DNA of 64,000 nt from Perca fluviatilis (GCF_010015445.1 NC_053120.1:11296097-11360096); one strand, 5' to 3'. Positions 1-13,000 are shown, counted from the first letter of the stretch. The notes: generated by a model from the letters alone, not told the origin. Numbers and translations: made by a program.

Positions 1-136
1 GTGTTTTCCTGATTTTTTTCCTTCCACATTACATCATAGACATAGAATTATGAACTTTCAATAATTGGCAATGTTCTTTATGCAACAACGAGACATATTT
101 CTCTTTTAAGACATGAATGCTGTTTGTGTGTTACAG

Positions 137-175
<39 letters not shown>

Positions 176-1124
176 ATTGCACTGAGTCTATTTCCTTTGG
201 GTCACCACAGCTCTGATTTATAGCCCTGCTCCACCTGCTTTCAACCCTTACTGTCACCCCTGGGTGAATGCTTCACTTGAATCCAATTCCGTTTTTTATC
301 TTAGCATTTTGGAAAAAGTATCTAAAGTACAAGTCAACGGTGAAGAGGACCCATTTATTTGCTTGGATAGGAGATGGATGATTGATGATGGATCACTGTC
401 GCTCTCCTCTTCAGCCTCCAAGGCATAGTAACCATTGTTGTCCTTCCTTGTAAACTGTCAGCTCTTCTGAGGATGCAAACTGGGCATGAATGGAGGTGGA
501 AGCTGTTCATATGCTGGACGTCAATGAAGAAGGCTGAAACTTTTGGCTGATCTGCAATCTGCCATTGCAACTCAGTGACTGATCCTCCAAATGTCACTCC
601 TGCATTCTTATTATCACACACAAACACACTCGCTCATTACTCATTCTAGCAAAGGTTAAACTACCCCATGAGTATGATGAGTGTTTGCCTGTGTGTGCGC
701 GTTTGTGTGCACGTATTTGTAGCCAATCTGCCACATGTGATCTGGATTGTTGCTAAGAGACAACATCCCGAAGGGCATGTAGGAGGAGACCGCGTGTTGC
801 CACCCGCTTTCAGAACACACACAAAGACACAAGCACGCGCACGTGCAAAGCAGCCTTTCAGGCTTTCAAGTTTGAATGACACTGATTTGAGACATTCAGT
901 CAAATTATTAACCGTATCGTACTTTGGATTACTGTAGTGCTGGAATCACAATTTTTATAATCAGTCAGTCATTTATTAAGCTAAAATGTCAAATATTTGT
1001 TACCTCCAGCTTCTCACTTGTAAAGCCTCATACACAGGTAAAACCTCTTTGCGCTGGTTTGAAGGGAGCGCTACCCTTGGCGTGGCGCTTCCAATCTTAA
1101 AAAGTATATCTGTTTTGCTACACA
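1..1124. other. Intergenic: GA array and unassigned sequence
   Basis: A GA microsatellite lies at 139-175. The remainder has no recognised gene. A 90-codon minus-strand ORF (355-627) has no visible motif. Confidence 0.6.
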
Positions 1125-1130
1125 TTTGGG

Positions 1131-1326
1131 TGGTGATGGCGCAGTGGATATGACACATGACTTTGGTGTGGGAGACTTGGGTTCAATTCCCACTGCGATA
1201 CATCAACCAATGTGTCCCTGAGCAAGACACTTAACCCCTAGTTGCTCCAGAAGTGTGCGACCTCTGACATATATCGTAGTTGTAAGTCGCTTTGGATAAA
1301 AGCTTCAGCTAAATGACATGCAATGT
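1131..1326 (+). mobile_element. tRNA-derived SINE (fish type 1)
   Basis: The head resembles a tRNA, with GATGGCGCAGTGGATATGAC and the B-box-like GGTTCAATTCC. The body GAGCAAGACACTTAACCCC and the tail TAAGTCGCTTTGGATAAAAG are characteristic of abundant fish SINEs. It is not a functional tRNA gene. Confidence 0.8.
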
Positions 1327-1768
1327 CATTTCAAAATGTGTGTTATACCTTTCCATATCAAGCCTGCATCATTTTGCTGTCTAATTTACCTTCAAATGTG
1401 ATTGTAACTCCCTCACCTTGCTCATGCTATTCAGTGTAAACTATTACTGTAGTTAGGCCTTTTCTGATGTTGCTTTTTGGGGTAATTAAGGCACCAAACA
1501 AATCAACTTGCCGTTTTGTCATCTAAGCCAGCTTCCTGGAGCAAAGGACGTCCCGTTTTTGGAATAATTCCAATTTCTTCTGAAAGTGCTATAATGACAA
1601 AAATAACAGATATTGTGCTAACATTGGAATGTCAATTTATTACACTACACTTGTTATGGTGGAAAAGCAAAATAAAATATGACGCAGTTCTGTTCACTAA
1701 ACAGGTTCAAACCAGATGTGACAAAATGTTTTCAGTTCTGATAGGAACAGATGGACACAAAACAGACA

Positions 1769-1814
<46 letters not shown>

Positions 1815-2252
1815 TACATAATTGCACCGCCATGAGCCCAGGGTCCCATATTGCTCCATGCAGCTATTCGACAAGACAGCACACAATAAAGGACAGATTC
1901 CTAATTGGTGAACGTTCTGTGACCAAATCATCTAAATCATCAACACAGACACTCAAAAACAAAAACACATCATGCTTCTCTGAAGCAGATTTATTTTTTT
2001 GTAGGAGTGTCTATGTCTGTGTTTTGATTTCATAACCTTTTGTGTGTGTGTGTGTGTGTATTTATATGGGTGTTTTCCTTCTCTCTTCATGTCTGTATTA
2101 TTATGAGATATAATTGTGTGAGTGTGTGAACATTAACAACTCACCTCATTCCTCAGTGACTGAAAGAAGCTCTTTGTCTATTGTACTGCAGGACAATGTG
2201 TATTGTAATAGACAGAATCAGATTTCTACCCAAGCAGGTGTGTGTGTGTGTA

Positions 2253-2328
<76 letters not shown>

Positions 2329-2429
2329 CGCGTGCATTTAGCTGGCAGCACAGTCTGTTTCCCTCCTGTCCTAATCCACTCATTTACCAAAGTTCCTCCA
2401 ATGAGGTGCTGGAGTACTGCCAACACACA

Positions 2430-2474
<45 letters not shown>

Positions 2475-2545
2475 CATATGACAGCCTTAAAGCAGCTGGT
2501 AAAGTCCGGCCATATGCCCATTTAATGAAGCAACACTTCACACTC

Positions 2546-2633
<88 letters not shown>

Positions 2634-2644
2634 AGTGTGTGTGT
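1769..2644. repeat. Cluster of CA and TG microsatellites
   Basis: CA at 1769-1813, TG at 2039-2060 and 2237-2335, CA at 2421-2473, TG at 2548-2644. The long arrays alternate in orientation, so neighbouring arrays are complementary. ORFs of poly(Val-Cys) or poly(His-Thr) here are products of the repeat. Confidence 0.97.
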
Positions 2645-3588
2645 CTGTGTCTGTGTAACAGTATTCACATTTGTGCGAAGCTGTGGGTGGGTGGGGTGAA
2701 ATCCATAAATCTTTCAGGTCTAAACAACAACAAAAACAACCATAAATATTGCAAGATTTATCATGAGACTAAAAACAGAACCAGAAATGACTTCCACAAA
2801 TCTTTACTCAGACTGTTAATTTATGGACTTGTTTATTTAGGGAGATATTTTTAAAAACTAGATTTTTCAAAATGATTACGAAGGCCTGCTTTGTTTGTTT
2901 TCATTTAGTTGATCTTGTTAGACATTTAAAGTCAGTTGAATGTTGCTTGTAAAACTATATTAATGAAGTACTGTAGTTCCCATGTTCAAGATTGCAGTGT
3001 AATATAATACATAATTTACTTTGGATAAAAGGTATTTATATGTAGAGCAATCAGAAATCAAGCTTTACAGTGCTTCCCATAGGCCAATGAAATTAAAAGA
3101 CCAACAATAATAAAAGCAAGTGGAAAAAGTAGATTAGTAGAGAAGAATTAAAAAGTCAAAAAAACATTAAGAATATGTACATAGTCTACTGATAACTCAG
3201 AAATGATTTTTGGAGACTTCAAAGATGACGACCAGTCCGATGATTTCAAATCAAATGCAACTTTATTCAAACAGTGAATAAACTCACATGACAATGAGAC
3301 AACCGTTGAGCATACAAAAGTGTCTGCCCAAGGGTGACTAACACGAACATCAAAATGGATCCTTTTTATACTCTCTTTGTCCTCACACAGTCCAAGCTAT
3401 CTATTTCAGTGGAACAGTTACTTTCAAACTACGCCTTTTACGGCCTATGCTTCTAATAGATTCACACATTCCAATCTACTCCTGTGTAGGACAGTGTTAC
3501 CTTCAACTAACCTTCTGTGTAGTACACTACATACAAGATATGAAATACATTTGAAACATGTATACTGAAATATCCAACCTGTCAGCTA
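2645..3588. other. Intergenic, possible LTR fragment at about 3230-3330
   Basis: This is AT-rich, non-coding DNA. On the minus strand, 3230-3330 reads GAATAAAGTTGCATTTGATT, which resembles the poly(A)-signal region of a retroelement LTR. That call is weak; nothing else was recognised. Confidence 0.3.
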
Positions 3589-4690
3589 CAGTATCTCACA
3601 AAAGTGAGTACACCCCTCTTATTTTAGTAAATATTTCATTATATCTTTTAATGGGACAACACTGAAGAAATGACACTTTGCTACAATGTAAAGTATTAAG
3701 TTTACAGCTTGTATAACAGTGTAAATGTGCTGTCCCCTCAAAATAACTCAACATACAGCCATTAATGTCTAAACCGCTAGCAACAAAAGTCAGTACACCC
3801 TTTTGTTAAATTCCCATAGAGGCAGGCAGATTTTAATTTTTAAAGGCCAGTTATTTCATGGATCCAGGATACTATGCATCCTGATAAAGTTCCCTTGGCC
3901 TTTGGAATTAAAATAGCCCCCCCCCACATCATCGCATACCCTTCACCATACCCCCACATCATCACATACCCTTCACCATACCCCCACATCATCACAAACC
4001 TTCACCATACCCCCACATCATCACATACCCTTCACCATACCCCCACATCATCACATAACCTTCACCATACCCCCACATCATCACATACCCTTCACCAACC
4101 CCATCATCACATACCCTTCACCATACCCCCACACACAACCTCACCATACCCCCACATCTCCATACCACTCACATACCCTTCACCATACCCCACATCATAC
4201 ATACCTTAAATAATACCCTTCACCATACCTAGAGATTGGCATGGGGTACTTTCCATAAAATCATCTCTCAATGCAAATCAAACTAGCTATTAGGCTAACT
4301 GACATAAAACCATGCCAATCTCTAGGTATGGTGAAGGGTATGTGATGATGTGGGGGGGGGGGCTATTTTAATTCCAAAGGCCAAGGGAACTTTATCAGGA
4401 TGCATAGTATCCTGGATCCATGAAATAACTGGCCTTTAAAAATAAAAATCTGCCTGCCTCTAATGGAATTTAACATAGGGGTGTAATGACTTTTGTTGCT
4501 AGCGGTTTAGACATTAATGGCTGTATGTTGAGTTATTTTGAGGGGACAGCACATTTACACTGTTATACAAGCTGTAAAGTTAATACTTTACATTGTAGCA
4601 AAGTGTCATTTCTTCAGTGTTGTCCCATTAAAAGATATAATGAAATATTTACTAAAATGTGAGGGGTGTACTCACTTTTGTGAGATACTG
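3589..4690. mobile_element. Foldback Tc1/mariner-type element
   Basis: It is flanked by TA on both sides and bounded by CAGTATCTCACAAAAGTGAG and its reverse complement. The arms (3589-4244 and 4310-4690) are inverted copies of each other around a 65 bp spacer. The ends are those of a fish Tc1-like family (ACAGTATCTCACAAAAGTGA with internal GTGAGTACACCCC). No transposase sequence remains, so it is non-autonomous. Confidence 0.85.
3920..4228 (+). repeat. 30 bp minisatellite within the left arm of the foldback element
   Basis: About nine to ten imperfect units with core ACATCATCACATACCCTTCA plus CCATACCCCC. The right arm has one unit in inverted form (4325-4360). The excess length of the left arm, about 275 bp, equals about nine units. 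This is a tandem repeat without spacers and not a CRISPR array. Confidence 0.9.
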
Positions 4691-5157
4691 TATATATACA
4701 GTAGCAGAACTATATGATCTTAACATTAAACACTTCTCATCTTTATAATAACCAACCAATAAACTACCAGCTATGGTGAGCTAACAGCATATCACACATT
4801 TCTAATCAATCTGAGTCAGTTGTAACACATTAAAACCACCTGCTGTGATTGAGTGTGTGTTAAAACCAAGTGAGCAGAAAAGTCGAAATCGATAGCAAAA
4901 AATTATGAATAAATGGCTGAAAAGTCCAGCTGTGGGAGCAGTATGAATGCACACTTGATCAAAACCAAACCTACATTATTGTGGGGAGAACTTGATAACA
5001 TCCAGTTAAAAATCTATTCTAATTTACACATTTGGAACAGGACAGCATGTGTTGATAAAGGGGAACTGAAGCTCATCTGATACATAATCACATATATAGG
5101 GTACGCACCTATACTGTCATGTACTGTATGCTATATATTTGCTTTTGTCGTTCTCAG
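4691..5157. other. Intergenic or intron, no feature recognised
   Basis: AT-rich sequence between the foldback element and the first exon of the upstream gene. It is probably intron of that gene. Confidence 0.5.
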
Positions 5158-5252
5158 GTGATACATCCAGCGGTCGTAGTCCAGTGACAAAGGACATTGC
5201 TCCTCCTCCTCCTCGTCGCCTCGTCCCTCCTCATCACCTCTCACCACCACAG
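5158..5252 (+). CDS. Penultimate exon of an unidentified upstream gene
   Basis: The acceptor TTCTCAG precedes a 95 nt exon in phase 1. It encodes DTSSGRSPVTKDIAPPPPRR followed by LVPPHHLSPPQ, a proline-rich, probably unfolded stem. The donor CAG|GTAGCT opens an 89 bp intron, a typical fish minimal intron, to the last exon, and the frames join exactly. No domain is visible and earlier exons are not in the window, so the gene is not identified. The layout (folded domain upstream, Pro-rich stem, hydrophobic end) is shared by ephrin-A, GFR-alpha and other GPI-anchored proteins, which cannot be told apart here. Confidence 0.5.
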
Positions 5253-5341
5253 GTAGCTGTTCCTCCGCTCATACTCATTCTCTTCTTCCTTTACTCTTTC
5301 CTGTCATATAATGTTGCATCTCATTGCATATTCTGTGTCAG

Positions 5342-5437
5342 GTGGCTGTTCAAGGCTCAGCCCACACGCTGTCTGTTGAACCTTTGACCCTGGCGACCAT
5401 GCTGCTCCTACTGCTGTCACCGTGGGAACACCGCTGA
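5342..5437 (+). CDS. Last exon of unidentified gene: hydrophobic C-terminal tail
   Basis: The acceptor GTGTCAG is followed by 31 codons and TGA (5435-5437), in phase 0 with the exon ending at 5252. The peptide is VAVQGSAHTLSVEPLTLATM followed by LLLLLSPWEHR. A Gly-Ser-Ala stretch, a spacer and a Leu-rich hydrophobic segment suit a GPI-attachment signal; the polar SPWEHR end would also suit a single membrane span with a very short tail. The conserved phase and the end in a hydrophobic segment make it unlikely to be a chance ORF, but without homology the call stays moderate. Confidence 0.5.
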   Translation: MAVQGSAHTLSVEPLTLATMLLLLLSPWEHR

Positions 5438-8330
5438 TCACAGAGAGACGCTCTGACAGAGACAAAAAGACTGAGAGACAACCACAAAGGTTTTGTGGTG
5501 AAGTTGAGCATTTGGAGTTTCTGTAAGCACAGGTCAAACCCACTCTGATCGGTTTATGTTTCGGGTGGGACAATCTGTCGGTTCATCACAGTTGCAGGTG
5601 CACAGTATGCATTTTAATGTTACCTGTACTGACCTCTACGTGTTTGGTTATGTGTATTTAACTCTGATAGGATAGATTGCACAGCACTACTGACGTTTTT
5701 GAAGAGAGATGTAAATACAAATATATATATTATATATTTATATGAAGAATTTCTATAGATAACAAAGGCTTGATGTGTAAATAGAGATTACAACAGAACA
5801 GAAGAGATTGACTTGGATGTTAAGCAGTGTTTTGTTTGGTTTGTATCCCCCATGGAGACTAAGATCCATGACAGCTATAGTTCAAGCTGAAGGTCTTCAC
5901 TGTATAGCAGCAGTGTGCTCACAGTGAGGGCACTCTTGTGAGGACGTATTAATGTTGAAGAGAACAAAGCACTGATATGCAAAACAACCAATTACGCAAT
6001 ACTTCAGACCATTTACAGATGGCCACGCAGCATAATGAAGAATTTGACAGTTTGGCCTGTAAATCTGTGCGGACTAGAGCCCATCCGGCACTTTTCTTTC
6101 ACAGAATCATGCTCTTTTTAGTCATGCAAGCTGGGTGATTTATTTTATTTCTGCAGCAAGTACTGCATGTTGAGAGTTTCAACTGTGTAACACTTGCTCA
6201 AATGTTTAATTCCTCCAAAAATGACCATTTAATAGTTGAGATCTCTCCCAAGAAACTGTGTCCTCTGGTAGTTTGACATTTCTACACATATACAAACCTT
6301 TTATGGTCTTGGTAGTTGTGGAAGAACTTAAGACTATTTTCTTCTCAAGATGTACAGCATGCAGAGTTGTAAAAGGACTACAGAAAGGGATGTAACAGCT
6401 TCAATTTTAACTTCAATTTCACTTGTAAACTACCACAGATATCTTGACAGAAAGTTCAGAGTAAAAATAAGAATATCCTAACCAATAAAAAGCACCAAAT
6501 ACAAGGAAATACTAAATATGGCCTGTATGTAAGAGCAAAAAGACACAACCTCCTGCCAGAACAATGAATAATTGAACATCTTGTTGTCATATGTAAACAC
6601 ACACAAAACGTGTCACAGTGGCTGGTCTCCATATGTATTAATGAAAACTGCAATAGTGAGATAATATTTAAGACATCTAACAAAATACGTATTATATATT
6701 AAAGGCTTTTTCTGAGTCTGATACACATGTTATCAGCTTGTCTCCATCCAGTGAAGACAAGAGATGGAGTATAAGAGAGTGATCAGAGTACAGCTGAGCC
6801 CTGGTCCAAACGTGAATTAAATGTAATTCATGTTAATTAAGACTATCAAGTCCTCTCGGCTCTCTGTCGAGTCTCAAACCCCCCAAACTACACACAACAA
6901 GCAGGACAGACAACTGGAATACTGATTAATACATTCAAAATGAAGCAAATGAACCAGCTGACTTTCTCCTCATCATTTTGTCCCATATAGTCTTTTGAAA
7001 ATTCCCTCATAAATGTATCTACTGTCATCACCTGAGACAGTTTATTCAATAAGGAATGTGAGACGACTTCAAAAATACCTTTAAGAGCCAACGTGTGTGA
7101 GTTATCTGGGCAGCGAGCCCAAATACCATGTTAGCTGGCAGGATGCTTTCACAACATAATTTGTCAAACAAGCGTGCTATTATTTGATTACTATTTAAAC
7201 GTTATACCCAAATCAGATGAGATTTTGGATTGGAGCCCGCCACTCCATCCTTCACAGCTCTTGCTAGGCGGCCTCCATAAACAAAACACCAACACGCACC
7301 CGTGCACATACAGATAAGTGGATGTATAAAAGAGTGGGCAATTAACAGCAATTTTGGAGTTATGAAAAATTTAAAAAGAAACATTATTTTATAAACGTAT
7401 AAACTTGAAAACATAAAAGCTCTCTTGGGTAATAGTTCAAATGTAATCGTCCGGAAAGTGAAGATGAACTGTAAGCCACTAACTGCTACTGTATCTGTGG
7501 ATCACAGGTTTAAATGAGATATATTTGCATTAAATGACGTGGGACTCTTGTTAGTGCATATTTGTATATGATACCGAGTGATGTTTTTCACATCAGCATA
7601 GAAGTGACTTTCTGTTGTTCCTCTTGTACTGTGTTGACATAATGGTTCTCAGCATGTGTGTTGAGGCACACTGGTGTGCCATGGAGGGAGCTGTGCTGCG
7701 TGTCATTGTCAAATCATTAAATGTACTTTATCAAGGTTTAACAGCTCTTTGTGTGTAGAAATTCTAATGTTGTTGTAGCAGTATGCAGGAACACCAGGAT
7801 GCAAGAAACAACCAGTTAGCTACGGTAGTATGGTTTCTCTCCCCACACTCTGAAAACTACTGTGCTAATTTATTCAACTTAACCAGTGACTCTCATGTGA
7901 AATTTTATGAAACCTACTGTAATCCATGGTGTCCTGCTACTCTGTTGTGTCATTAATCTGCAGATTAATATCCTCAGTAATAAACAGTTTTCAAATACGG
8001 TTTGTACTTTGTCTTTTATATCTTGTGTAACAGCCCAAATGGAAGATGCATGTGGGAGCCACAAACAGGGCGGACACAAAGTGTAAAATAGCAAACACCA
8101 TTTGTAAATAATAAGAATGATAATTCAAAAACTTCTTTAATTGAAATGTATATGATAGAAAAGAAAATATGACAGAGTGGTGGTCCTCTATTTACACATG
8201 GCTACCTGCGTACAGAGTTTGCAATGTGGCTAAAATTCAAATTTTGAGTAGCAATTGTAGCACTTTCATACTGCAGATATTTTCATTTGTCATTTATCTT
8301 AACATAAAATAAAGACTTCATTTAGAAACA
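5438..8330 (+). other. Probable 3' UTR of the upstream gene
   Basis: This 2.9 kb AT-rich stretch has no recognisable repeat and no convincing ORF. It ends with AATAAA at 8308-8313, followed about 20 bp later by GGGATTGGGTTGTTTTTTTT, a strong GT/T-rich downstream element. A long 3' UTR for the gene ending at 5437 is the simplest reading. Short minus-strand ORFs inside it are unremarkable. Confidence 0.4.
8308..8313 (+). terminator. Poly(A) signal AATAAA of the upstream gene
   Basis: This canonical hexamer has a GT- and T-rich downstream element within 40 bp. It is the best poly(A) arrangement seen downstream of the stop at 5437. Confidence 0.4.
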
Positions 8331-8620
8331 TGGGATTGGGTTGTTTTTTTTTATCGGTGTATTTTATCATCAGAGCAACCACCATGTCTGGGTGTCTAAA
8401 ATGGGTTTGAACAGATAGTAGTTTGGTGCCATCAGAGCCTTGTGTGTATATACGTATATGGGAATGCAGCTGCAGCTCTTTGGCCTCTGGCCCTTTGAGA
8501 GATTACTGTGATTGGATTGGCATGGTGAGGAAGTTGGCACAGATCACTTGGTTGGCTCAGGAAGCTGCCAGGATGATGTGAAATAAAGACATCATTGAAT
8601 GCATATTGCCCGAGAGAGGA

Positions 8621-8671
<51 letters not shown>

Positions 8672-8890
8672 GAGAGCATGAAGGAGAAAGACTGCGAGAA
8701 GGTGGAGTGCTCCCATTACTCATCCTGTTGTTGGCACAATCCAGTCCCACCCACATATTTTGTTTCAGTCTAAGAATGTTGTTTCAAGATATTTATGCAA
8801 CTTTCTTTTTAGCCATTATAATGTTCTCTTCATTCATGGGAAAAGGTGAGTTTTTCCTGGATGATGCAATGTGCTGCTTTGATTTATTGG
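8331..8890. other. Intergenic with GA array
   Basis: A GA microsatellite lies at 8628-8676. There is no gene. The ORF that crosses it reads as Arg-Glu repeats and is an artefact of the array. Confidence 0.6.
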
Positions 8891-9070
8891 GGTGGCTGTG
8901 GTTCAGAGGTAGAGGGGGTCACCCCCCCTTAACCACAACATAGGCGGTTCGATTCCAGGCTTTTCCGGCCACAAGACAGCTGTGCAAGACACTGAACCCC
9001 AAGTTGCTCCGTGGGTGCTGTATGTAGCTGTCCACTGCTCCTAATGCTTAGGAAGGGTTAAATGCAGGCA
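8891..9070 (+). mobile_element. tRNA-derived SINE (fish type 2)
   Basis: GGGTGGCTGTGGTTCAGAGG is an A-box region, GGTTCGATTCC is an exact Pol III B-box, and the body GCAAGACACTGAACCCCAAG follows, a common fish SINE arrangement. It is diverged and not a tRNA gene. Confidence 0.75.
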
Positions 9071-9934
9071 CTCAATTTTACCAAGTTGTACTGTACAATT
9101 GTATGTTTCTTCTTCTTCTTCTTACCTGGAAACAAATGCCTGATGCACTTCAAGGGCCAGTTTACTCTGCACATCCCTGAACATACAGTGAGAACACCGA
9201 GACAGAAAAGGCAGTTAGCAGGCAGAATGAGAGGCAAAGAAGAAGATAAAACTAGGATGAATCAGAGTTCCTGACAGGGAGAAGGAGCGAGACGGGGGAT
9301 TTGCAGGATGTGGTTTCAACAAGCTGGTGAGATTGTTGCTCTGATGAATAGTATCCTTCCTCGGTGCCAGCACTAATGAAATCAGAGCTTTGATTATTTT
9401 AAATCATATTTAGGTTCCTATCCTCATCAGCGTTTACAGCCTTCGAGACACACATTATATCAGATTACTCACTGTGAACATGTTGCAGTTCCACATGGTT
9501 CAATAGCTGTTTTACGTTTTACCTATAAAAACATGACCAGAGGCTTTCTAGGTACTGAGAGCCATGTGGTGATCACCCATGAAGCACACCTGCCTCCTTA
9601 TTGACATAAAAACAACACAACTGGATTTAAAATTGATTTATACCAGCTACAGAGGTTAAATCGGGAAATGTATGCCCTGTACTGGTAAGCATTTCTTTGT
9701 ACATATGGGTATATTTATCAATCAAGTTCTAGTTCAAGGTATATGTCTGTACTGAATAACAACCTAAGACTGAAGATCACGCTCTTGTCCCTTTCAGCAG
9801 TAAGTAACACCATCCAGAATAAGCTTTACTGACCAACACTGGATCTTTAGCCTCTCTTATCCCTGAGGTATTCAAATATTTCTGTTACTTTGATTGTGAA
9901 TGTGCAAAGTAAAAGATCCATTGTTTTTTTTTGT

Positions 9935-10040
9935 TTTTGTAAAGATTATATTTTTGGGCTTTTCCGCCTTAAATTTGACAGGACAGCTAGGTGAGAAAGG
10001 GGAGAGAGAGGGGGAAGACATGCAGGAAATCGTCACACAT
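9935..10040 (-). mobile_element. Fragment of tRNA-derived SINE (fish type 3), 3' part
   Basis: The minus strand reads TGCATGTCTTCCCCCTCTCT followed by CCCCTTTCTC and a tail resembling AAGGCGGAAAAGCCCAAAAA. This is the same body and tail as the full copies at 26093 and 56321. The tRNA-like head is missing. Confidence 0.7.
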
Positions 10041-13000
10041 ATATGTGTCTCATGTATCCACCATAAAATGAATAACTGTTTTGAAAGTGAGTACAAGAAA
10101 GCTCATCATAAAAGTATTTAGCCTGGAAGGGAGGTTGAGGCCTCTTTATTGTGTGAGAGGGTTCTGAGAAATGAATGATTTATCTTCCCATAACGAGATG
10201 TGTGTGTAAGAGTTGAATTGATAGGTGGATATAGGATAAGAAAAGAGTCCTAAGATAAGAAAAAGTCCTGACCGAAGAAAGGTTGTAATGACCTCTTTGG
10301 TGGGATCATGTGCATCTCGCTGTTGTCTGCAGTTAGTGTGTGTTATTTCAAAGTAAGAGCTGAGAAGAGGCTGCCTCTTGTCAGCCATAGCTGCAAGACA
10401 CTGATGGCTCTTGCTTGCTATTTGATTTCTAACTCTCATCTGCACTAGACAAGAACAGATTTTCAGATCAGTTTCCGTGACAGTGTGTGAAAGATCCTTT
10501 AATATACGGCAGTGGTGTGGCACTAGTCTAAATGTGGATTGGGTGTTAGGACTCATTAAACCCTGAAAGCTGATCAACTTCACTTGGCAGCATCCTTATC
10601 CACAGTCTACGATGCCAACATAGAGCAGTTCTGCTGAAGCAATCAAGGATTAGGTGTCTTGCTGACGGGCACTTTAACATCAGTTAGTTTCTTGTGAAAG
10701 GAGAGCATTGAATCATCTAACTCACCTTAACACACCCATATTATCCCAATCCTCTCTTCAATGCTCTAAACCACTAATTATGTCTGGTAAACTTGCAATA
10801 ACAGTTTTTTTTTTGCCACTTAGGGACAGCTGAAACAAGCTACAAGCAGTCATATTATCCCCTTTTAAGTTAGCAAAGTTGCCTCTTTACACCTTCAGCA
10901 TATACATAGCAACATTCATTTTTTGTCTTGTTTCTGTCCACCTAATGCATGTACGTCCAATATTCACCCTGCTTGGTCTACACCAACTCCTGAGGGAAAT
11001 ATCTGGCTCTTTAGCTGCTAAATGCTCTACTTTGTTCAGCCACACCGCAAGCTTAGCTAAGAAGTCACAATCTTCTCCCCCATCTGTTCTCTCACATTTA
11101 CACTAACTGACTTTGGCCTTCAGCATTAACTTCACACTGTTTTCAGGTTGAAGCAGGTTCACACTGACCTGGATGCCAGCCAGTCATTCACTCCCATGCT
11201 ATTTTGTCAGCATTTACTGACTATGGCTCAGAGATCTTATCTTAAATGACAGATAGTTTGGATCGAGTGTGGCAGGTAAGCTTTTAAAATTTCATCATGT
11301 ATGATTTATTGTTTGTAGGTGTGTGTTCAGTATGCAACAGGTGTTGGTGGGTATGCTTTGTGATAGACACATAAAGAGTGTATGCTGTGTCTTGAGAAAG
11401 CATTAATCATTTCTTGGTTCAGTCCTGCTATACTGCAGAATGACTGACATGTGAGTCAAGAGTGCCAATAGTTTAAAAACTGGTGAGCAGGAAATATCTG
11501 TCATTCTGATTTGCAGACTTGAAAGGAAATTATGTAAAGTATAACAGAGAAATACTACACTAACACATTACAGGTCGTAGCAGGCTAAGCTGCCTTGTCT
11601 TTCATTATTTTTCTCCCTGACACCTTCACGCTGTGATGCATCTCAAGCATGCACTTGGAAATCCAGAGCCCAAGATCTATGGGCATGATATTAAAAGTGT
11701 AAGTGTGTGTGTGGAAAGCAAGGTGCAAATGATGGCAAACAGAGAATAGATAAAAAAAAAATTGTGAGTGTTACAACTTTCTACTCTGTTACTCTTAGTT
11801 AAGATCAGATAAAATAGGGCAGGAAGTTCAGAAACAAGAGGCTGCCACTGAGTTTAAAAGAGTTGGAGAACTGTGCTAAGCTGGTTCAGTCCTTTGGTTA
11901 ATTCCAGTGTCTATCTGACCTGGCCTGACTAGCCTCATATTATGTCTTCAGAAAAAATCTCAGAGGTTCAAAACACGATAGAGATTTGGAGGGAATGTTA
12001 TTTCTATGTCTGAGTACAACAGGATTTTATAGTTTGTCCTTTGTGCAAACAAGACCGGTAACCTAACATTTAGACATTGTTGGCTCAGTGGCCTGCGCCG
12101 ACACTAAAATCCTGCACAAACTTGGTGCCAGAAAGAAAATTGAGATGACACTTGTACTCGTCCACAAACAGTATCCACATTGTTACATGAATTAATGACC
12201 TGATATTTTTTTTCTGGTAGCAGTTTAAACCAGTTTCCACTTTTGGTTGACGTGGAGCTCAGTTGCCTTTTACTTAAATTCATGGTGGATTATATTGAGT
12301 TTTTTTTTTTTATCATTCTATGGTGAAAGTAGGAGATTCTCATCCAAAATCTGGCTGCATCAAAACATCTTCACAACAGCAAGATGCCATTCTTCCACTG
12401 GATCTGAAGACAGGTACAGTCTGAGAGAAAAACTGGTATTTGACATGTTGATCACTTTCTCTCTCTGTGAACAGATATACAATGGCTTTTTCCCTGAGGG
12501 CTAAGGTGGCTGGTATCTGCCCGTCTCTTTTAACTCACTCATTAATACTAATGGCACTTGCCTGCCAAGGCCATAAATCATTGGCTGGATTAACACTTGA
12601 ACTGACGTTACACTATAGGTGTGTACATGGAGTTTAGCATGTGTGGGATTATGTAAAAGTGGGGCTCTAATTTCTCTTCTTTGAATGAGCTCGGCCATGA
12701 AGGTGTGTCTTTTGGTTAACCTGAAGGTGTGGCTCAACTGTTGTTCTAAAATGAGATGTTCCAGCATTTGACCTGGATGTTGTCCTCAAACAGCTAACAA
12801 AGTGGTGAATACCAGTTGTTAACTCTGGTAAATTCCATGATACTCAATTTTATAGTAAAAGTTGTGACATTTAATTTAAATTCAAGATGGACAAGAAAGG
12901 TGCTAGGTTAGTGATACATACTGAAGATCTGTGCTTTCATACCTGGCTTAATTTTTACACCTTGTAGTGAGTGATGTTTTTCTCCTGTGTGTGGTTCAGT

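Noticed and set aside
2114..2525. ORFs of Val-Cys and His-Thr repeats over TG/CA arrays, also at 22311, 24783, 34713, 41248, 41945, 48763 and elsewhere
   Set aside because: They are translations of dinucleotide repeats in any frame and have no splice context or conserved motif.
3920..4228. Regular 30 bp repeats that could be mistaken for a CRISPR array
   Set aside because: The units are directly adjacent without unique spacers, lie inside a vertebrate transposon and have no cas genes nearby.
10146..10583. 145-codon minus-strand ORF in the intergenic region
   Set aside because: No domain, signal, repeat or exon neighbour; the length is within chance for 64 kb in six frames.
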